A stretch of 64,000 nucleotides of DNA from Stutzerimonas stutzeri (lineage in GTDB: Bacteria > Pseudomonadota > Gammaproteobacteria > Pseudomonadales > Pseudomonadaceae). Below the pieces are notes generated by a model. The model made no database searches. It worked only from the letters and a program-made list of their open reading frames with translations, and was not told the DNA's origin. The translations under genes and the position numbers were made by a program. This document shows positions 26,164 to 35,767 of the stretch, in pieces (the stretch's first letter is position 1; each line of letters starts with the position of its first letter). The DNA lies in assembly GCF_018138085.1 (NCBI RefSeq), contig NZ_CP073105.1, forward strand, positions 124,001 through 188,000, read 5' to 3'.

Positions 26164-27678
26164 ATGGCCGAACTGGACGTCAACGAAATGACCACCTTGC
26201 TGGAAGATCCGGTCCAGCGGCGTTTGCCGTTCGCCTTTGCGCGCCGCCATGGCGTGATCCTGCTGGATCGTCCCGAAGGCCTGCGTCTGTGTGCACGCGA
26301 AGGTGCATCGTTGACCGCGCTGCAGGAGGCGCAGCGCATCGCGGGCGGTCCGCTGGCGATGCAGTGGCTGGCGCAGGATGAATTCGAGCAGGCCCTGAGC
26401 GCGGCCTACCAGCATGATTCCTCGGCCGCGATGCTGATGGTCGAGGGGCTCGGTAACGACATGGACCTGCACAGCCTGGCCGACCAGATCCAGGAAACCG
26501 AGGACCTGCTGGAGCAGGAAGACGATGCGCCGATCATCCGCCTGATCAACGCCATCCTCGGCGAAGCGATCAAGGAAAACGCCTCGGACATCCATGTCGA
26601 AACCTTCGAGAAGCGCTTGGTGATCCGTTTCCGCATCGACGGCATCCTGCGCGAAGTGGTGCAGCCCAAGCGTGAGCTGGCCGCATTGCTGGTGTCGCGG
26701 ATCAAGGTCATGGCGCGGCTGGATATCGCCGAGAAGCGCATCCCGCAGGACGGCCGTATTTCCCTGCGCGTCGGCGGTCGCGAGGTGGATATCCGTGTCT
26801 CGACGCTGCCTTCTGCCAACGGCGAGCGGGTGGTGCTGCGCCTGCTGGACAAGCAGGCTGGCCGTCTGACCCTGCGCCATCTGGGCATGAGCGAGCGCGA
26901 CCGCAAGGTGATGGAGCAGGCGGTACAGAAGCCGCACGGCATCATCCTCGTCACCGGCCCGACCGGCTCGGGCAAGACCACCACGCTGTACGCCAGCCTG
27001 GTCACGCTCAACGACCGCACGCGCAACATCCTCACCGTCGAGGATCCGATCGAATACAACCTCGAAGGCATCGGCCAGACCCAGGTCAACACCAAGGTCG
27101 ACATGACCTTCGCCCGCGGTCTGCGCGCCATCCTGCGGCAGGACCCGGACGTGGTGATGGTCGGCGAGATCCGCGACCAGGAGACCGCCGATATGGCGGT
27201 GCAGGCGTCGCTGACCGGCCACCTGGTGCTGTCGACGCTGCACACCAACAGCGCCATCGGTGCTGTCACACGCTTGGTGGACATGGGCGTCGAGCCTTTC
27301 CTGATCTCGTCTTCGCTGCTCGGCGTGCTGGCCCAGCGCCTCGTGCGCGTGCTGTGTAATGACTGCAAACGCGCCTACGTTGCCGACGAGGCCGAATGCG
27401 CGCTGTTCGGCCTCGACCCGAGCGAGGCGCCGACGCTGTATCACGCCGAGGGTTGCGACGTCTGCCGGCAACTGGGTTATCGGGGCCGCACCGGCATCTA
27501 CGAGCTGGTGATGTTCGACGACACCCTGCGCAGCATGATCCATACCCGTGCACCCGAGCAGGACATGCTCCGTCACGCGCGCCGGCTGGGGCCGAGCATT
27601 CGCGAAGACGGTCTGCGCAAGGTGCGCGAAGGCGTGACCACCATCGAAGAAGTGCTGCGCGTGACGCGGGAGGAGTAG
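26164..27678 (+). CDS. gspE: Type II secretion system ATPase GspE (XcpR)
   Basis: A 504-residue cytoplasmic ATPase that powers the pseudopilus of the type II secretion system. Visible are the N1/N2 domains, Walker [16 protein letters not shown] at about 262, the Asp box, Walker [15 protein letters not shown] near 325, the His box [13 protein letters not shown] and the tetracysteine zinc motif (CNDC..CDVC) at about 399-439 that marks GspE. It starts a gspE-to-M run. Its last codons (VTREE) are duplicated in the following intergenic repeat. Confidence 0.96.
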   Translation: MAELDVNEMTTLLEDPVQRRLPFAFARRHGVILLDRPEGLRLCAREGASLTALQEAQRIAGGPLAMQWLAQDEFEQALSAAYQHDSSAAMLMVEGLGNDMDLHSLADQIQETEDLLEQEDDAPIIRLINAILGEAIKENASDIHVETFEKRLVIRFRIDGILREVVQPKRELAALLVSRIKVMARLDIAEKRIPQDGRISLRVGGREVDIRVSTLPSANGERVVLRLLDKQAGRLTLRHLGMSERDRKVMEQAVQKPHGIILVTGPTGSGKTTTLYASLVTLNDRTRNILTVEDPIEYNLEGIGQTQVNTKVDMTFARGLRAILRQDPDVVMVGEIRDQETADMAVQASLTGHLVLSTLHTNSAIGAVTRLVDMGVEPFLISSSLLGVLAQRLVRVLCNDCKRAYVADEAECALFGLDPSEAPTLYHAEGCDVCRQLGYRGRTGIYELVMFDDTLRSMIHTRAPEQDMLRHARRLGPSIREDGLRKVREGVTTIEEVLRVTREE

Positions 27679-28052
27679 GGGTGAAGGATTCGTTTTGTTT
27701 CACCGAAAGGCTCGCGGTCAAGACCGCTCCCACGGGTACGGGGTATCTCCATGGGCTGCATGTTGGCCGTCAAGCCAGTGGCACGCCATGGCCCGATCTA
27801 CGCATGATGTCGAGGACAACTCCCTGTGGAAGCGGTCTCGACCGCGAGCTTCTACGCGTAACGCGGGACGAGTAGGAATGATGGATTTGCTTGGTCTCAC
27901 CGAAAAGCTCGTGGTCAAAACCGCTCCCACGGGTACGGGGTATCGCCATGGGCTGCGCGTTGGCCGTCCAGCCGGTAGCACCGCCATGGCCCGATCTACG
28001 CATGATGTCGAGGACAACTCCCTGTGGGAGCGGTCTCGACCGCGAGCGTTTG
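27658..28052. repeat. 197-bp tandem duplication spanning the gspE 3' end and REP elements
   Basis: The segment 27661-27857 is repeated at 27858 to about 28052 with a 197-bp period. The shared start is GTGACGCGGGAGGAGTAGG in the first copy (gspE codons V-T-R-E-E-stop) and GTAACGCGGGACGAGTAGG in the second. Each copy then carries an inverted GTGGGAGCGGTCTCGACCGCGAG REP pair (about 27712, 27825, 27908, 28023). A further REP lies at 28098-28119. Together with the first copy this fills most of the 474 bp between gspE and gspF. Confidence 0.85.
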
Positions 28053-28152
28053 ACTCGCTAAGAGCTGCGCCTCGCGATGAGCAGGCACCGGTTCTCCGTG
28101 GGAGCGGTCTCGACCGCGAATGGCTCGGTTGCCCCGGCGAAGCTTCGATCTG

Positions 28153-29367
28153 ATGGCGGCGTTCGAGTACATTGCCCTTGACCCACGAGGGCGCGAACAG
28201 AAGGGCCTGATCGAAGCGGACAGCGCGCGGCAGGCGCGCCAACTGTTGCGCGAGAAGCAATGGTCACCGCTGGAGGTCAAGCAGGCCAAGGCCAAGGAAG
28301 ACAGTGGTGGCGGCGGCTTTGCCTTCGGTCGTGGGCTCTCGGCGCGTGATCTGGCGCTGGTGACGCGTCAACTGGCGACGCTGGTGCAGGCGGCGCTGCC
28401 GATCGAGGAGGCCCTGCGCGCCGCGGCGGCACAGACCAGCTCGCAGAAGATCAAGTCGATGCTGCTGGCCGTTCGCGCGCGAGTGCTGGAGGGTCACAGC
28501 CTGGCCGGCGCGCTGCGCGAATATCCGTCGGCCTTTCCCGAGCTGTATCGCGCCACCGTGGCGGCGGGCGAGCATGCCGGCCACCTCGGCCTGGTGCTCG
28601 ACCAGTTGGCCGATTACACCGACCAGCGCCAGCAGTCGCGGCAAAAGATCCAGCTCGCCTTGCTGTATCCGGTGATTCTGCTGGTGGCCTCGCTGGCCAT
28701 CGTATCCTTGTTGCTGGGCTACGTGGTGCCGGACGTGGTCAAGGTATTCGTCAACACCGGCCAGCCCCTGCCCGCGCTGACCACCGGGCTGATCGCGGTC
28801 AGCGAGGTGGTGCAGCGCTGGGGCTGGCTGATGCTGTTGGGAGCCGTCGCGCTGGTGCTCGCCATGCGCCAGGCGCTGCGGGACGAGCAGATCAGGCGCC
28901 GTTGGCATGCGTTCATCCTGCGCATTCCACTGGTGGGCCGGCTGGCACGGGCGACCAATACCGCGCGCTTCGCCTCGACCCTGGCGATCCTCACCCGCAG
29001 CGGCGTACCGCTGGTGGATGCGCTGGGCATCGCTGCCGCCGTGATCGCCAACCTGCGCATTCGCGACCGTGTGATCGAGGCAGCGCAGCGCGTGCGTGAA
29101 GGCGGTAGCCTGACCCGCGCGCTGGACGCCACCGGCGAATTCCCGCCGATGATGCTGCACATGATCGCCAGCGGCGAGAAGTCCGGCGAGCTGGATCAGA
29201 TGCTGGCGCGCACCGCGCGCAATCAGGAGAACGATCTGGCCGCGCAGATCTCGCTGATGGTGGGACTTTTCGAACCCTTCATGCTGGTGTTCATGGGGGC
29301 TGTGGTATTGGTGATCGTCCTGGCGATCCTGCTGCCGATTCTTTCTCTCAATCAACTGGTGGGCTAG
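28153..29367 (+). CDS. gspF: Type II secretion inner-membrane platform protein GspF (XcpS)
   Basis: A 404-residue polytopic inner-membrane protein with two T2SSF domains and three membrane helices (about 170-190, 220-240, 375-400). It anchors the pseudopilus assembly platform. The ATG at 28153 is chosen because [18 protein letters not shown] is the conserved GspF N-terminus; the frame begins upstream in repeat DNA. It is separated from gspE by duplicated repeat DNA, unusual inside this operon. Confidence 0.94.
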   Translation: MAAFEYIALDPRGREQKGLIEADSARQARQLLREKQWSPLEVKQAKAKEDSGGGGFAFGRGLSARDLALVTRQLATLVQAALPIEEALRAAAAQTSSQKIKSMLLAVRARVLEGHSLAGALREYPSAFPELYRATVAAGEHAGHLGLVLDQLADYTDQRQQSRQKIQLALLYPVILLVASLAIVSLLLGYVVPDVVKVFVNTGQPLPALTTGLIAVSEVVQRWGWLMLLGAVALVLAMRQALRDEQIRRRWHAFILRIPLVGRLARATNTARFASTLAILTRSGVPLVDALGIAAAVIANLRIRDRVIEAAQRVREGGSLTRALDATGEFPPMMLHMIASGEKSGELDQMLARTARNQENDLAAQISLMVGLFEPFMLVFMGAVVLVIVLAILLPILSLNQLVG

Positions 29368-29372
29368 TGAGC

Positions 29373-29810
29373 ATGACGTTGAACGAACGCAAACAGGGGG
29401 GCTTCACCCTCATCGAAATCATGGTGGTGGTGGTCATCCTCGGCATTCTTGCCGCGCTGGTGGTGCCGCAGGTGATGAACCGGCCGGATCAGGCCAAGGT
29501 GACCGTGGCCAAGGGCGACATCAAGGCCATCGGTGCGGCCCTGGACATGTACAAGCTGGACAACTACTCCTACCCCAGCACCCAGCAGGGCCTGGATGCG
29601 CTGGTGGAAAAGCCCAGCGGCAATCCACAGCCGAAGAACTGGAACCGCGACGGCTATCTCAAGCGCGTACCCAAGGACCCCTGGGGCAACGAGTACCAGT
29701 ACCTGTCGCCGGGCACCAAGGGCGGCCAGTACGACCTTTATTCCTACGGCGCCGATGGCAAGCAGGGCGGCTCCGATCTGAACGCGGACATCGGTAACTG
29801 GGATCTCTGA
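29373..29810 (+). CDS. gspG: Type II secretion major pseudopilin GspG (XcpT)
   Basis: A 145-residue major pseudopilin. The prepilin leader [10 protein letters not shown] is cleaved before the [25 protein letters not shown] helix, with Glu5 of the mature protein present. The C-terminal globular part ends with the calcium-binding loop typical of GspG ([25 protein letters not shown]). A GTG at 29367 overlapping the gspF stop is an alternative start. Confidence 0.95.
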   Translation: MTLNERKQGGFTLIEIMVVVVILGILAALVVPQVMNRPDQAKVTVAKGDIKAIGAALDMYKLDNYSYPSTQQGLDALVEKPSGNPQPKNWNRDGYLKRVPKDPWGNEYQYLSPGTKGGQYDLYSYGADGKQGGSDLNADIGNWDL

Positions 29811-29813
29811 TCC

Positions 29814-30389
29814 ATGCCTCGAGCGCGCCGGGAGGGCGGCTTCACGCTGATCGAGCTGATGGTCGTCATCGTCATCCTCGGCAGCCTGGTGGGCCTGGCG
29901 GTGCTCTCGATGGGCAACACCAGCTCGTCGCGCGAGCTACGCGACGAAGCGCAGCGACTGGCGACCCTGATCAGCCTGATGGCCGACGAAGCGGTGCTCG
30001 ACAACCGTGAGTACGGCCTGCTGATCAGCCGCGACGGTTATCGGCTGATGCGCTACGACGAAGCCGATGCGCGCTGGCGCGATGCGGGCAACGACAAGGC
30101 GCACCGTGCTCCGGACTGGATGCGCCTGGAACTGCAGCTCGATGGCGCCCCATTGAAACTGGTGGCGCCGGTCAAGCGCGAGGATGATCCCATCGGGCTG
30201 TCCGACAAGCGCGACCGTGAACGGCGGCGAGCCCCGCGGGTGCAGCCGCAGCTGTTGATCCTGTCCAGCGGCGAACTGTCGCCGTTCTCCCTGACCTTTA
30301 TCGATCAACGCCCGGGCGGCAGCCGTTGGGTGGTGTCCAGTGATGGCTTCAGCATGCCGCGGGCCGAGCCGGAGGACGCACGCCGATGA
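29814..30389 (+). CDS. gspH: Type II secretion minor pseudopilin GspH (XcpU)
   Basis: A 191-residue minor pseudopilin with leader MPRARREGG and the FTLIELMVVIVILGSLVGLAVL N-terminal helix. The globular part is consistent with GspH. It lies 3 bp after gspG and overlaps gspI by four bases (ATGA). Confidence 0.9.
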   Translation: MPRARREGGFTLIELMVVIVILGSLVGLAVLSMGNTSSSRELRDEAQRLATLISLMADEAVLDNREYGLLISRDGYRLMRYDEADARWRDAGNDKAHRAPDWMRLELQLDGAPLKLVAPVKREDDPIGLSDKRDRERRRAPRVQPQLLILSSGELSPFSLTFIDQRPGGSRWVVSSDGFSMPRAEPEDARR

Positions 30390-30790
30390 GTCGTGGGCAG
30401 CCTCATTCGCGTGGCTTCACCCTGCTGGAAGTGCTGGTCGCGCTGGCGATTTTTGCCATCGTCGCGGCAGTGGTGCTCACTGCCGCCGGGCGCAGCCTGA
30501 ACAATGCCGGGCGGCTGGAGGCGCTGACCCTGGCCAGCTGGATCGCCGACAATCGCCTCACCGAACTGCAATTGCAGCAGCCAGCCCCGAGCCTTGGCCG
30601 GGAGGACCAGGCGATCGAATTCGCTGGGCGCCGCTGGCAGACGCTCAGCGAGGTGGAAACCAGCGGAACGCCAGGCCTGTTGCGCATCCGGGTGTGGGTG
30701 GCGGCGGCCGAGCCGCGTCGCGGGCGCGGCGGTCCGATCGAGGAGCGCGCCGTAACCAGCCTGAGCGGCTTCGTCGGGGTACCGCCATGA
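30386..30790 (+). CDS. gspI: Type II secretion minor pseudopilin GspI (XcpV)
   Basis: A 134-residue minor pseudopilin with leader MSRGQPHSRG and the helix FTLLEVLVALAIFAIVAAVVL, in the LLEVLVALAIF form typical of GspI. It forms the pseudopilus tip with GspJ and GspK. The ATG overlaps the gspH stop; its own end overlaps gspJ by four bases. Confidence 0.92.
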   Translation: MSRGQPHSRGFTLLEVLVALAIFAIVAAVVLTAAGRSLNNAGRLEALTLASWIADNRLTELQLQQPAPSLGREDQAIEFAGRRWQTLSEVETSGTPGLLRIRVWVAAAEPRRGRGGPIEERAVTSLSGFVGVPP

Positions 30791-31494
30791 TGCGTCGCGC
30801 TCCGTCCGGTTTTACCTTACTTGAGCTTTTGATCGCCATCGCCCTGTTCGCGTTGCTGGGCCTGGCGACCTACCGCATGCTCGAATCGGTGCTGCGCAGC
30901 GATGAAGTGGTGCGCGCCCAGGAGATCCAGCTGCGTCAGTTGAGCCGCGCGGTGTGGCGGCTGGAGCAGGATCTGATCCAGGCCGTGCCGCGGCCGGTGC
31001 GTGACGGTTACGGCGATGAGCAGAACGCCTTCATCGGCCAACTGGCGGGCGCCGCGGGCGGGGCCTCGCTGGAGCTGACCCGCAGCGGCTGGCGCAACCC
31101 CACCGGCATGCGTCGCGCCAACCTGCAGCGTGTGCGCTGGCAGCTCGCCGGCGACACGCTGGAGCGGCTCTACTGGGTGGTTCTGGACCGAGACCTGGAC
31201 AGCGAGCCGCGGGTGCAGAAGGTGCTGGACGATGTGTCGGCGCTTCGCATTCGCTATCTGGATGCGAATGGCAGCTGGCAGGAGGAATGGCCACCGTTCG
31301 AATTCGGCCGTGGTGATCCGGATGAGCAGGCGCGGCGCATGCCGGTAGCGGTCGAGGTGTCCTTCGATCATCAGCGCTACGGCACCATCACGCGTCTGCT
31401 GCGCCTTCCCGACGGCCCGGCTCCGGCGGCGCAGTTCGTTCAGCCCGATTCGCAAGGCGTGCCCGAGCCGGACGGTGAAGGAGAAATGCAGTGA
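30787..31494 (+). CDS. gspJ: Type II secretion minor pseudopilin GspJ (XcpW)
   Basis: A 235-residue minor pseudopilin with leader MMRRAPSG and the FTLLELLIAIALFALLGLATYRML helix. The start at 30787 gives the ATGA overlap with gspI and a proper prepilin leader; the frame is open further upstream but lacks that logic. The GspJ-type RQLSRAVWRLEQDL segment follows the helix. Confidence 0.93.
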   Translation: MMRRAPSGFTLLELLIAIALFALLGLATYRMLESVLRSDEVVRAQEIQLRQLSRAVWRLEQDLIQAVPRPVRDGYGDEQNAFIGQLAGAAGGASLELTRSGWRNPTGMRRANLQRVRWQLAGDTLERLYWVVLDRDLDSEPRVQKVLDDVSALRIRYLDANGSWQEEWPPFEFGRGDPDEQARRMPVAVEVSFDHQRYGTITRLLRLPDGPAPAAQFVQPDSQGVPEPDGEGEMQ

Positions 31495-32474
31495 AGCGCC
31501 AGCGCGGTGTCGCGCTGATCACGGTTTTGCTGGTGGTGGCCATCGTCACGGTGGTCTGTGCCGGCATGATCGCGCGCCAGCAGTTGTCGATTCGCGGCAC
31601 CGCCAATCAAGTACAGGCACGCCAGGCCTGGCACTACGCGTTGGGCGGCGAGGCGCTGGCGCAATCGATCCTGCGGCGCGACCTGCGAGCATCCGGCAAT
31701 GGCAGCGGGCAACCCGCCGTCGATCATCTGCTCGAGCCCTGGGCGTTGCCGCAGCCGGCCTATGATCTGGACGAAGGCCAAGGTCAGGTGCAGATCCGCA
31801 TCGAGGATCTGGCCGGGCGCTTCAACCTCAACAGCCTGGTGCGGCAGCAACAGCCGAACGCGGCGGCACTGGCGCAGTTCCGCCGCTTGCTGTTGCGCCT
31901 GCAGATCAACGAGCCCTATGCCGAGCGACTGCTCGATTGGCTGGACAGCGACCAGCAGCCAAGCGGCGAGCTGGGCGCCGAAGACAACGCCTATCTGCTG
32001 CTGGATCCGCCTTATCGCACCGCCGGGCGCCGGCTGGACGATCTCTCCGAGCTGCGTCTGTTGCTGGACATGCGCGACGAGGATTTCCAGCGTCTGGCAC
32101 CCTATGTCACTGCGCTGCCGGCCGACACGCCACTGAACGTCAACACCGCCAGCGCCATGGTCCTGTCGAGCCTGGCCGATAGCGTGACCCCGGGCATCGC
32201 CGAGGTCATGGTCAAGGCCCGGCAAGCCGCGCCGTTTCGCGATACGGCCAGTTTCATGGCGCAACCGGCGCTTGGTGGTGTCCAACTGCAAGGCGCCAAC
32301 ATCGCCGTGACCAGTCAATTCTTCCAGGCCACCAGCGAGGTGCGCCTGGGTGACCGCCGACTGGCTCTGGTGAGCCGGCTGCGGCGCGAGGAGAACGGCG
32401 ATGTCCGGGTCCTTCAGCGCAACCTGGGGCAGCCGCCACGGCTGCCTCGTCAAACCACCGATGGAGAACGATAG
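31491..32474 (+). CDS. gspK: Type II secretion minor pseudopilin GspK (XcpX)
   Basis: A 327-residue atypical minor pseudopilin. The helix GVALITVLLVVAIVTVVCAGMIA follows a short basic leader, and the characteristic GspK alpha-helical domain contains DLAGRFNLNSLV and the NVNTASAMVLSSLA helix-hairpin-helix-like block. It begins at a GTG overlapping the gspJ stop by four bases. Residue 5 of the mature protein is not Glu, as usual for GspK. Confidence 0.93.
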   Translation: MKRQRGVALITVLLVVAIVTVVCAGMIARQQLSIRGTANQVQARQAWHYALGGEALAQSILRRDLRASGNGSGQPAVDHLLEPWALPQPAYDLDEGQGQVQIRIEDLAGRFNLNSLVRQQQPNAAALAQFRRLLLRLQINEPYAERLLDWLDSDQQPSGELGAEDNAYLLLDPPYRTAGRRLDDLSELRLLLDMRDEDFQRLAPYVTALPADTPLNVNTASAMVLSSLADSVTPGIAEVMVKARQAAPFRDTASFMAQPALGGVQLQGANIAVTSQFFQATSEVRLGDRRLALVSRLRREENGDVRVLQRNLGQPPRLPRQTTDGER

Positions 32475-32477
32475 CCG

Positions 32478-33620
32478 ATGGACTGCCTGTTTCTGCCTGC
32501 CGATTGCGGCACCCGACTCGGTGCCGACTCCCAGGTCTACTGGTTACCGGGCGAGGGCGACGGCGGCTGGATGTCGCTGGCCAGCTGCGCCGAGCAGGCC
32601 CCGGCAGCGGTGACCCTGGTGCTGCCGGCCGAGGTTTGCAGCGCCGTGGCGGTCAATCTGCCGACTCGCAAGGCGCGCTGGATCAGCCAGGCGCTGGCCT
32701 ATGCGGTAGAAGAGCTGTTGGCCGAGAACGTCGACAACCTGCACCTGACCCACGGCGATGCACTGGACGACGGCCGGAGGCGAGTCATTGCCGTGCGCCG
32801 ACAGCTGCTGGCCGATTGGCTGGCCGACCTGCAGGCGCAGGGGCTGACCATCGTCGCCATCCACGTAGACGCCGACCTGTTGCCCCGCGACGGGACGCAG
32901 CTGATGGTCATCGGCGCGCGCGCCTTGCTGGGCGGCGCTCAGGAGGCGCGGCTGGCCTTCGACCTCCAGCAGTGGCCGCATCTGGCCGGCCAATGCCCGT
33001 CGCCCCGCCACGGACATGGCACCCCGGACGAAGCACCGCCGCTGCTTGACGATTATCAGCCGGTCGATGATCCCTATCGCTTTCTCGCCGCCGGGCGCGC
33101 TGCGGCGCTGAATCTGGCTCAGGGCGACTTCGCGGTGAAGGCTGCCGGCAGTGGGCTGGGCCGGTGGAAGCCGGCGCTGGTAGTGCTCGCGCTGGTGCTG
33201 GCGGTGCAACTGATCTTCAACCTGGTCCAGGCCTGGTCGCTGGAACGTCAGGCCGAACGGTACTCGCAGTCCAGCCGTGCGCTGTACAGCGAGCTGTTCC
33301 CCGAAGACCGGCGCATCGTCAACCTGCGTGCGCAGTTCGATGAGCACATCGGCCAGCGGGCCGGAGGGCCTTCGGGCTTCATGCGCCTGCTCGACGAGGT
33401 GGCGCTGGCCATGACCGAAGGGGTTGCGGTGACCATCAGTCAGCTCGATTACAACCAAGCGCGCGGCGACCTTGCCTTGCAGGTCCGTGCCAGCGACTTC
33501 GCAACGCTCGAACAGTTGCGTCAACGTCTGGGCGAAACCGCCGAGAACGTTCAGCTGGGCTCGGCCAGCCGTGACGGCGACGCGGTCAGCGCGCGCGTGG
33601 TAGTCGGAGGTCGGGGATGA
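32478..33620 (+). CDS. gspL: Type II secretion assembly protein GspL (XcpY)
   Basis: A 380-residue bitopic inner-membrane protein with an actin-like cytoplasmic domain (about 1-230), one membrane helix (about 235-255, ALVVLALVLAVQLIFNLV) and a periplasmic ferredoxin-like domain. It links GspE to the pseudopilus platform. It starts 3 bp after gspK and overlaps gspM by four bases. Confidence 0.92.
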   Translation: MDCLFLPADCGTRLGADSQVYWLPGEGDGGWMSLASCAEQAPAAVTLVLPAEVCSAVAVNLPTRKARWISQALAYAVEELLAENVDNLHLTHGDALDDGRRRVIAVRRQLLADWLADLQAQGLTIVAIHVDADLLPRDGTQLMVIGARALLGGAQEARLAFDLQQWPHLAGQCPSPRHGHGTPDEAPPLLDDYQPVDDPYRFLAAGRAAALNLAQGDFAVKAAGSGLGRWKPALVVLALVLAVQLIFNLVQAWSLERQAERYSQSSRALYSELFPEDRRIVNLRAQFDEHIGQRAGGPSGFMRLLDEVALAMTEGVAVTISQLDYNQARGDLALQVRASDFATLEQLRQRLGETAENVQLGSASRDGDAVSARVVVGGRG

Positions 33621-34129
33621 ATCTGAGACAGCAAATGCAGGTGCGTTTGACCGAATCCCCGCTGTGGTTGCGCTGGCAGCGCCTGCAACCGCGCGAGCGG
33701 CTGTCCTTGACCCTGCTCGGAGCGTTCCTGCTGGTGGTGCTGTTCTACCTGCTGCTCTGGCAACCGGCGCAGCAGCGCGTACGCCAGGCCCGCGCGGACT
33801 TCCAGCAGGAGCGGCAGTTGTACGGCTATCTGGAGCAGAACACCGAACTGGCGCGGCAGATGTCGCGCAGCCAGCCGGTTTCACTGGCGCCCGAGCAACT
33901 TCAGGGGCTGGTGACCCAGAGCGCGCAGCAGCGGGGACTGGTCATCGAAAGCTTCGACATCGGCAACGACGGCAGTCTCCAGGTGGCATTGCCCGGCGCG
34001 TCGTACGCTGCCCTGCTGCGCTGGTTCGAGGAGTTGCAGACGGCGGGCGCGAGCCTCGCCGAGGTCAGCATCAGCCGGGTCGGTGAAGGCGTGGTGGACG
34101 CCCGGGTGAGTTTCCGCGCCGGCAGCTGA
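33617..34129 (+). CDS. gspM: Type II secretion protein GspM (XcpZ)
   Basis: A 170-residue bitopic protein with a single membrane helix at about 31-51 (LSLTLLGAFLLVVLFYLLLW) and a periplasmic ferredoxin-like domain that pairs with GspL. It overlaps gspL by four bases. It is the last clear gsp gene; GspC and GspD are not in the window. Confidence 0.92.
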   Translation: MNLRQQMQVRLTESPLWLRWQRLQPRERLSLTLLGAFLLVVLFYLLLWQPAQQRVRQARADFQQERQLYGYLEQNTELARQMSRSQPVSLAPEQLQGLVTQSAQQRGLVIESFDIGNDGSLQVALPGASYAALLRWFEELQTAGASLAEVSISRVGEGVVDARVSFRAGS

Positions 34130-34288
34130 GTGCGGCTGCAGGGAGGTTGGTCAGCCCGACCAGGCGTCAAGTCCGCAGCCGAGCCAGAGCAACCGTTGGA
34201 ATCGCTGGACGAGCCGGAGCCGGCAGTTCAGGACCGAGGCGAGGTTGCCGACTCCGGGCCGAGCGCCGGCCCGGAGGTTGCAGCCGAC

Positions 34289-35692
34289 TCAGGTCGCAGG
34301 GTGAATCTGCATCGCCAGGGCACGTAGCGCCGCTTCGGCGTCGAGCACCTTGTTGACCACATCGTTGGCCTTGTCCCGACTCAGTCCGAGGCGATCGAAC
34401 AGCTCATCGGGAATCTCGCCGTAGGGGCCGTCACCGATGCCACGGTTGCGTAGCAGGCGTACCGCCAGGCAGACCAGGTTGGCATGTCCGGCATGCTCGC
34501 CCTGGTAGTACGGATCGTTCTGGAAACGCAGCGCGGTAGACAGTTCGTCGGGCATGCCCCAGTAGCGCATCAGCCAGGCGCCGATCTGCTCGCGGGTGAT
34601 GCCCAGCAGGTGCTGTTCGATGACGCTGTGGCTCAGGTGCGGGTTGATTTCCAGGTGCCGGCAGATCAGCGAGAAGTGCGGCGGAAAGACGTGGGCGAGG
34701 ACCAGATAGCCGAAGTTGTGCAGCAGTCCGGCCAGATAGCTCAGGCCGGCCTCGGGCCGCTGGGTGCGCGGGATGGCCCGGTTCAGCCCCTCGATCACCG
34801 CTGCGGTGTAGATCGCCTGCTGCCAGTAGGGGGTGGCCTGTTGCGGCTGGTCCTTGGGCAGGCTCAGGGTCTTGCCCAGGGCCAGGCCCAGCGCCAGGTT
34901 GATCACCAGATCGAAGCCGAGCACCCGCACGATGGCGTCCTCGACCGAGCGGATCTTGCCGGGCGCGGCGTAGTAGGGGGAGGCCGCCCAACTGACGACC
35001 TGCGCGGCCAGGGCGGGGTCGGTCTCCACCACGCCGGTGATGTCGTCCACCGTGGCGTCGGGATCGACGCGCAGCTTGATGATCTTCTGCGCCGTCTGCG
35101 CCAGCGGCGGGATCTCGATGGTTTCTTCCAGGCGCTTCTGGATACGCCTGGCGGTGAAGCTCTGCACCGCCAGGGTGATCTGTTCGCTGTCCTGTTCGGG
35201 ACGGTCGAGGTTGGGCTTGATCTGGCTCAGCGGCACGGCGAAGCGTCCGGCGCTGGCCTTGCTCAACAACAGCTTGAAGTCGTTGCTCGCCATGGCCAGC
35301 AGCACGCCCGGCTGCCCGGACTCGATGAGCAGCTCCGGTTGTTGCAGCAGGCGCTCTTCATACAGGCACGGTGAACTGGTCAAGGGCGGCAGGCCGGGCA
35401 GCTCCTTCAGGTCGTGCTTGGTCAGCATGCGCATCAGTCGCTCGGGCTTGACGGCGATCAGCTGGCGTCCGGTGAGCTCCACCAGGCTCGGCAGGTCGAG
35501 CAGGTGGTCGCGGGGATAGAGCACCAGCAGCGCGCCGATGGCATCGTCGACCAGCACCGCTTGCACGCGCCGGGAAGGATCATAGTCCGGGCGGTCCTCG
35601 CAGATGCGGTAGGGCAGCGCCAGCTTGTCCAGCAATTGGACGATCATTGGCGGGAGCGTGATGTTGTGGTTGCTGCTGGCGGCCGTATTCAT
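34289..35692 (-). CDS. Signalling protein with N-terminal YbaK-like region and HDOD domain
   Basis: A 467-residue protein. The first 160 residues resemble a YbaK/aminoacyl-tRNA deacylase-associated domain. From about 190 to 400 an HDOD domain is visible (IEIPPLAQTAQKIIKLRVDPDATVDDITGVVETDPALAAQVVSWA, LLHNFGYLVLAHVFP). HDOD proteins lack the phosphodiesterase metal ligands and act in signalling. The start at 35692 is the ATG of MNTAASSNHN; eight upstream residues are possible. The order HDOD-recG-oxyR is the same as in P. aeruginosa. It is convergent with gspM. Confidence 0.88.
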   Translation of the reverse strand: MNTAASSNHNITLPPMIVQLLDKLALPYRICEDRPDYDPSRRVQAVLVDDAIGALLVLYPRDHLLDLPSLVELTGRQLIAVKPERLMRMLTKHDLKELPGLPPLTSSPCLYEERLLQQPELLIESGQPGVLLAMASNDFKLLLSKASAGRFAVPLSQIKPNLDRPEQDSEQITLAVQSFTARRIQKRLEETIEIPPLAQTAQKIIKLRVDPDATVDDITGVVETDPALAAQVVSWAASPYYAAPGKIRSVEDAIVRVLGFDLVINLALGLALGKTLSLPKDQPQQATPYWQQAIYTAAVIEGLNRAIPRTQRPEAGLSYLAGLLHNFGYLVLAHVFPPHFSLICRHLEINPHLSHSVIEQHLLGITREQIGAWLMRYWGMPDELSTALRFQNDPYYQGEHAGHANLVCLAVRLLRNRGIGDGPYGEIPDELFDRLGLSRDKANDVVNKVLDAEAALRALAMQIHPAT

Positions 35693-35767
35693 GAGCGTTG
35701 TCCGTCTTATTCCCAATCGGCGCAGTATAGCCTTATGGTTATTGTGGTTTGCGTTTGTCGACGAGCG

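Noticed and set aside
34130..34327. A 65-codon plus-strand frame (GTG start) immediately after gspM, possibly a gspN or gspC remnant.
   Set aside because: It has low-complexity Glu/Pro/Ser composition, no ribosome binding site and no recognised motif, and it overlaps the HDOD gene end.
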